A stretch of 64,000 nucleotides of DNA from Cardinalis cardinalis. Lineage: Eukaryota > Chordata > Aves > Passeriformes > Cardinalidae. Positions 62,050-64,000 of the stretch are shown piece by piece (the first letter of the stretch is position 1; each line of letters begins with the position of its first letter). A program made the translations under genes and the position numbers. A model generated the notes under the pieces. That model made no database searches. It saw nothing but the letters and a program-made list of their open reading frames with translations, and had not been told where the DNA came from. The stretch is taken from contig JACDOX010000031.1 of NCBI GenBank assembly GCA_014549065.1, forward strand, positions 6,342,072 through 6,406,071, given 5' to 3'.

Positions 62050-63480
62050 CACTGGAGGTACCTGTTGACAATTTATCCAGTTTGTTAAGATTTCTCTGAA
62101 TAGGAGCACAGACTTCCAGCATTCAGAGCAAACATATTTTCACCAGTTTATTAGAGTGGATTAAAGAAAATATTTTTTAAAAACATAACAGGGATCAAGG
62201 AGACCCTTTTTCACCAAGGCAATGACCTCATCACAGAAGACGGTCAAGTTGGACAAGCATGATTTGCATTTGGTAAATGCCTGTAGGATCTCCTCCTGCT
62301 CTGTGTGCCTGGGTATATTTTCCAGGCAGGGTTTTTTTTTAGTAGTGAGCATAAGCTGACTGACCTGCTGTTTCTCCAATAATAGTCCTCCTGTTTTTTC
62401 AAAAGTGGGCAAATATTCCTGCCATCAGAAACCTATTGTAATGACCCAGACATTTTTAAACCATTAACAGTGGCTGATGTTCCATACACTTAATTGATTT
62501 GTGCCCCAATCTTCTATTGGGAATAATTCTTGACTCTCCCAGACCCTAACACAGGCTCAGAGGAGCTGGGAGCTTTGACCACAGTCATTACCCCTAGAAA
62601 CTGAAGAAAAGAAGGCATCTATTAACTCAGTTTTTCCACGTTCTTTGCCACAAGGTTCCCTACAGCTTGAGCAATGGTCCCACATTTCCCTTTGTCCTCC
62701 TTTTCCTGATAACATAACTTTCTTTTTATGCATCATAGTCCTCAGTAGAATGACCTCTAAGGCAATATTGCCTTTTGTAATTCAACTGAGCACAGTCAGG
62801 ATTTCCTCGTTATCCCCACTGACCTTATGCTGTGCCTGTTAGATTTCCTGGGCCTCACACTGGACTTTTCCTGAGCTTTGAAGAAGTTGTCACTGATGAT
62901 CAGTCAGCTCTCNTGAGCATCTATACCCTCCAGGGCAGTCCCATTAGACCCCACCAAGCAGATCCTTAACAAGTTTAAATCTCCTTTTCTAAAGTCTAGG
63001 TTTGTAATTTTATTTTTTTTTTATAAAAGTTTCAATTGTGTGTAGTCCAGTCAGTTTATCAGCCACCAATACACTTATTTTAAATAAAGCCAATTCTTGA
63101 TGATGGCCAGAAGTTCCTTCAAATTTTAGTGCTCCACCATTTTGCCCNTTCAGAAGAGGCTAGGAGTTTCTTGTCTCCTCTGAGAACCACCCTTGTGATT
63201 GTGAGGCTTCCCTAAGTACTATTAAGAAGGTTTCATTTCCTCTTCTTGATCAATCAGTCTTTAGCAGACACTCATCACTGCACCAAGCCTGATCTTGATC
63301 CATCAGCTCTGCCAGCTAATCACGTGCTCCAGTGCAAATCTCCGTGACTTCAAACTGTCCATGTCCATAGAGTGCCACCTCTCCTCCCCACTTGTCCTGT
63401 GCAGCCTGGGTGGACTCCCTGTGGTTGTTTTCCGCTCCACGTGTGTTTGTGTACAGGCACCTGAGGTGAGGCCCTGAGCT
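62050..63480 (-). mobile_element. Long eroded CR1 LINE ORF2 (endonuclease to reverse transcriptase)
   Basis: The plus strand follows antisense CR1 ORF2 order over 1.4 kb. An RT-terminal-like segment lies at 62070-62130. A strong RT block sits at 62161-62412, where the minus-strand frame has no stop for 83 codons and reads FTKCKSCLSNLTVF followed by DEVIALVKKG, close to the family pattern FTKGKSCLTNLIAFYDE. CAAAGAAGGCATCTATTAACTC follows at about 62611. GAGCTTTGAAGAAGTTGTCAC and CCAAGCAGATCCTTAAC lie at about 62872-62975, and GTGATTGTGAGGCTTCC at about 63193. TTTGTGTACAGGCACCTGAGG near 63447 marks the endonuclease start. The RT palm segment appears deleted near 62.13-62.20 kb. Stops and frameshifts elsewhere make it a dead copy. 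Confidence 0.82.
62161..62412 (-). pseudogene. Reverse-transcriptase fragment of the CR1 relic
   Basis: This is the only part of the CR1 relic that still has an open frame, 83 codons on the minus strand. In order it shows a PTFEK segment, corresponding to the family's P.FKKG. Next come a Q(V)SQL segment for the PVSLTS region, an ENIPRHTEQEEI stretch for the thumb-proximal helix, then FTKCKSCLSNL and FCDEVIALVKKG. The downstream YLDFSKAFD and catalytic YADD-type regions are missing. Survival of the frame is probably luck; there is no sign of selection or of a promoter. Confidence 0.7.
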
Positions 63481-64000
63481 GAGCTGTGTTAACAGGCCAT
63501 GATCCCTGTGTGTTATGCTTGTGTGTGATATGTTTTCACTTTCTCCTGTCCTTCCTCTAAGTCTCAGGTCACTTGCTCACCATCTCTAGATGTTTGAAAT
63601 GCTTTTCACTAGGTTGGCAAGCTTCACTTCAAGCTTCTTTTGTTGGCTGAGTCTTGGCCCACTTTATTAAATGCATCACGACATAGAAATATTTTACATC
63701 TATATTTAATGTATGCATACATACAGAATATCTATGCACATATTTTGTGTCTATCCATCCTTAAAAACTGTATGAAAGTTCATGAAGAGAACAGACACTT
63801 TGTGTATATTGTTCTGCATTTGTGCACAGCAGGAGAAAGAAGAGAATGTGAGAAACTTCCTAAAGTACTGAATAATTATCTTTTTGATTTGGAATATTGC
63901 CTTCAGCTTTTTATCTCCTACATGACTTACTGGCANTATTATCTTTCAGTCTGATTTTTCAAACGGTACAATGTGTTTTTGGTTTTTTGAACATCATTGA
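63481..64000. other. Non-coding window end, nothing confident
   Basis: The first part (to about 63.66 kb) could be the 5' continuation of the CR1 relic, but I cannot align it with confidence. A 104-codon plus-strand frame at 63640-63954 has no recognisable domain and includes an ambiguous base, so I treat it as chance. Confidence 0.45.

Overview
This window looks like non-coding vertebrate nuclear DNA, most likely from a bird. It is AT-rich, strongly CpG-poor and sparse in repeats. Its recognisable mobile elements are CR1 LINE remnants with the avian-type 3' end, and one element resembling an avian endogenous-retrovirus solo LTR. I found no convincing protein-coding exon, tRNA, rRNA or CpG island. 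Every open frame of about 60-180 codons is within chance expectation for DNA of this composition, or sits in low-complexity or CR1 sequence. The window could be a gene desert or the inside of a very large intron; the sequence does not say which. Isolated single N bases occur throughout and look like masked ambiguous calls rather than gaps.

Layout. 0-6 kb: anonymous AT-rich DNA with one homeodomain/MEIS-type motif cluster near 1.45 kb. 6.1 kb: a short CR1 3' end on the minus strand. 6.2-13.5 kb: unannotated, with a GT-rich tract at 9.2 kb and a strong 45-nt hairpin at 10.8 kb. 13.5-14.4 kb: two CR1 fragments in opposite orientation. 14.4-29 kb: anonymous DNA with two hairpins and a possible regulatory block at 24.6-25.7 kb (E-boxes, G-rich run). 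29.1-29.5 kb: a pyrimidine-rich low-complexity tract. 32.3 kb: a probable ancient tRNA-derived (MIR/CORE-type) SINE remnant. 33.6 kb: a compact block behind a splice-acceptor-like sequence. 38.6-39.4 kb: an eroded CR1 reverse-transcriptase region. 39.4-53 kb: anonymous DNA with a 25-bp near-perfect palindrome at 41.1 kb, GT-rich tracts at 44.3 and 47.3 kb and a TATC/TA microsatellite at 45.7 kb. 53.0-53.4 kb: the putative solo LTR. 53.7-54.6 kb: three short tandem duplications. 57.0 kb: two tandem STAT/GAS-consensus sites. 58.5-60.4 kb: the best candidate regulatory cluster, with a canonical G-quadruplex motif followed by two complex, repeat-free blocks. 62.05-63.48 kb: a long, eroded CR1 ORF2 on the minus strand.

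No genes act together here. The value of the window is its record of old retroposon insertions and a handful of candidate cis-regulatory blocks. Repeat calls rest on my recall of family consensus patterns. Calls of conserved elements are inference from sequence complexity and motif content only.
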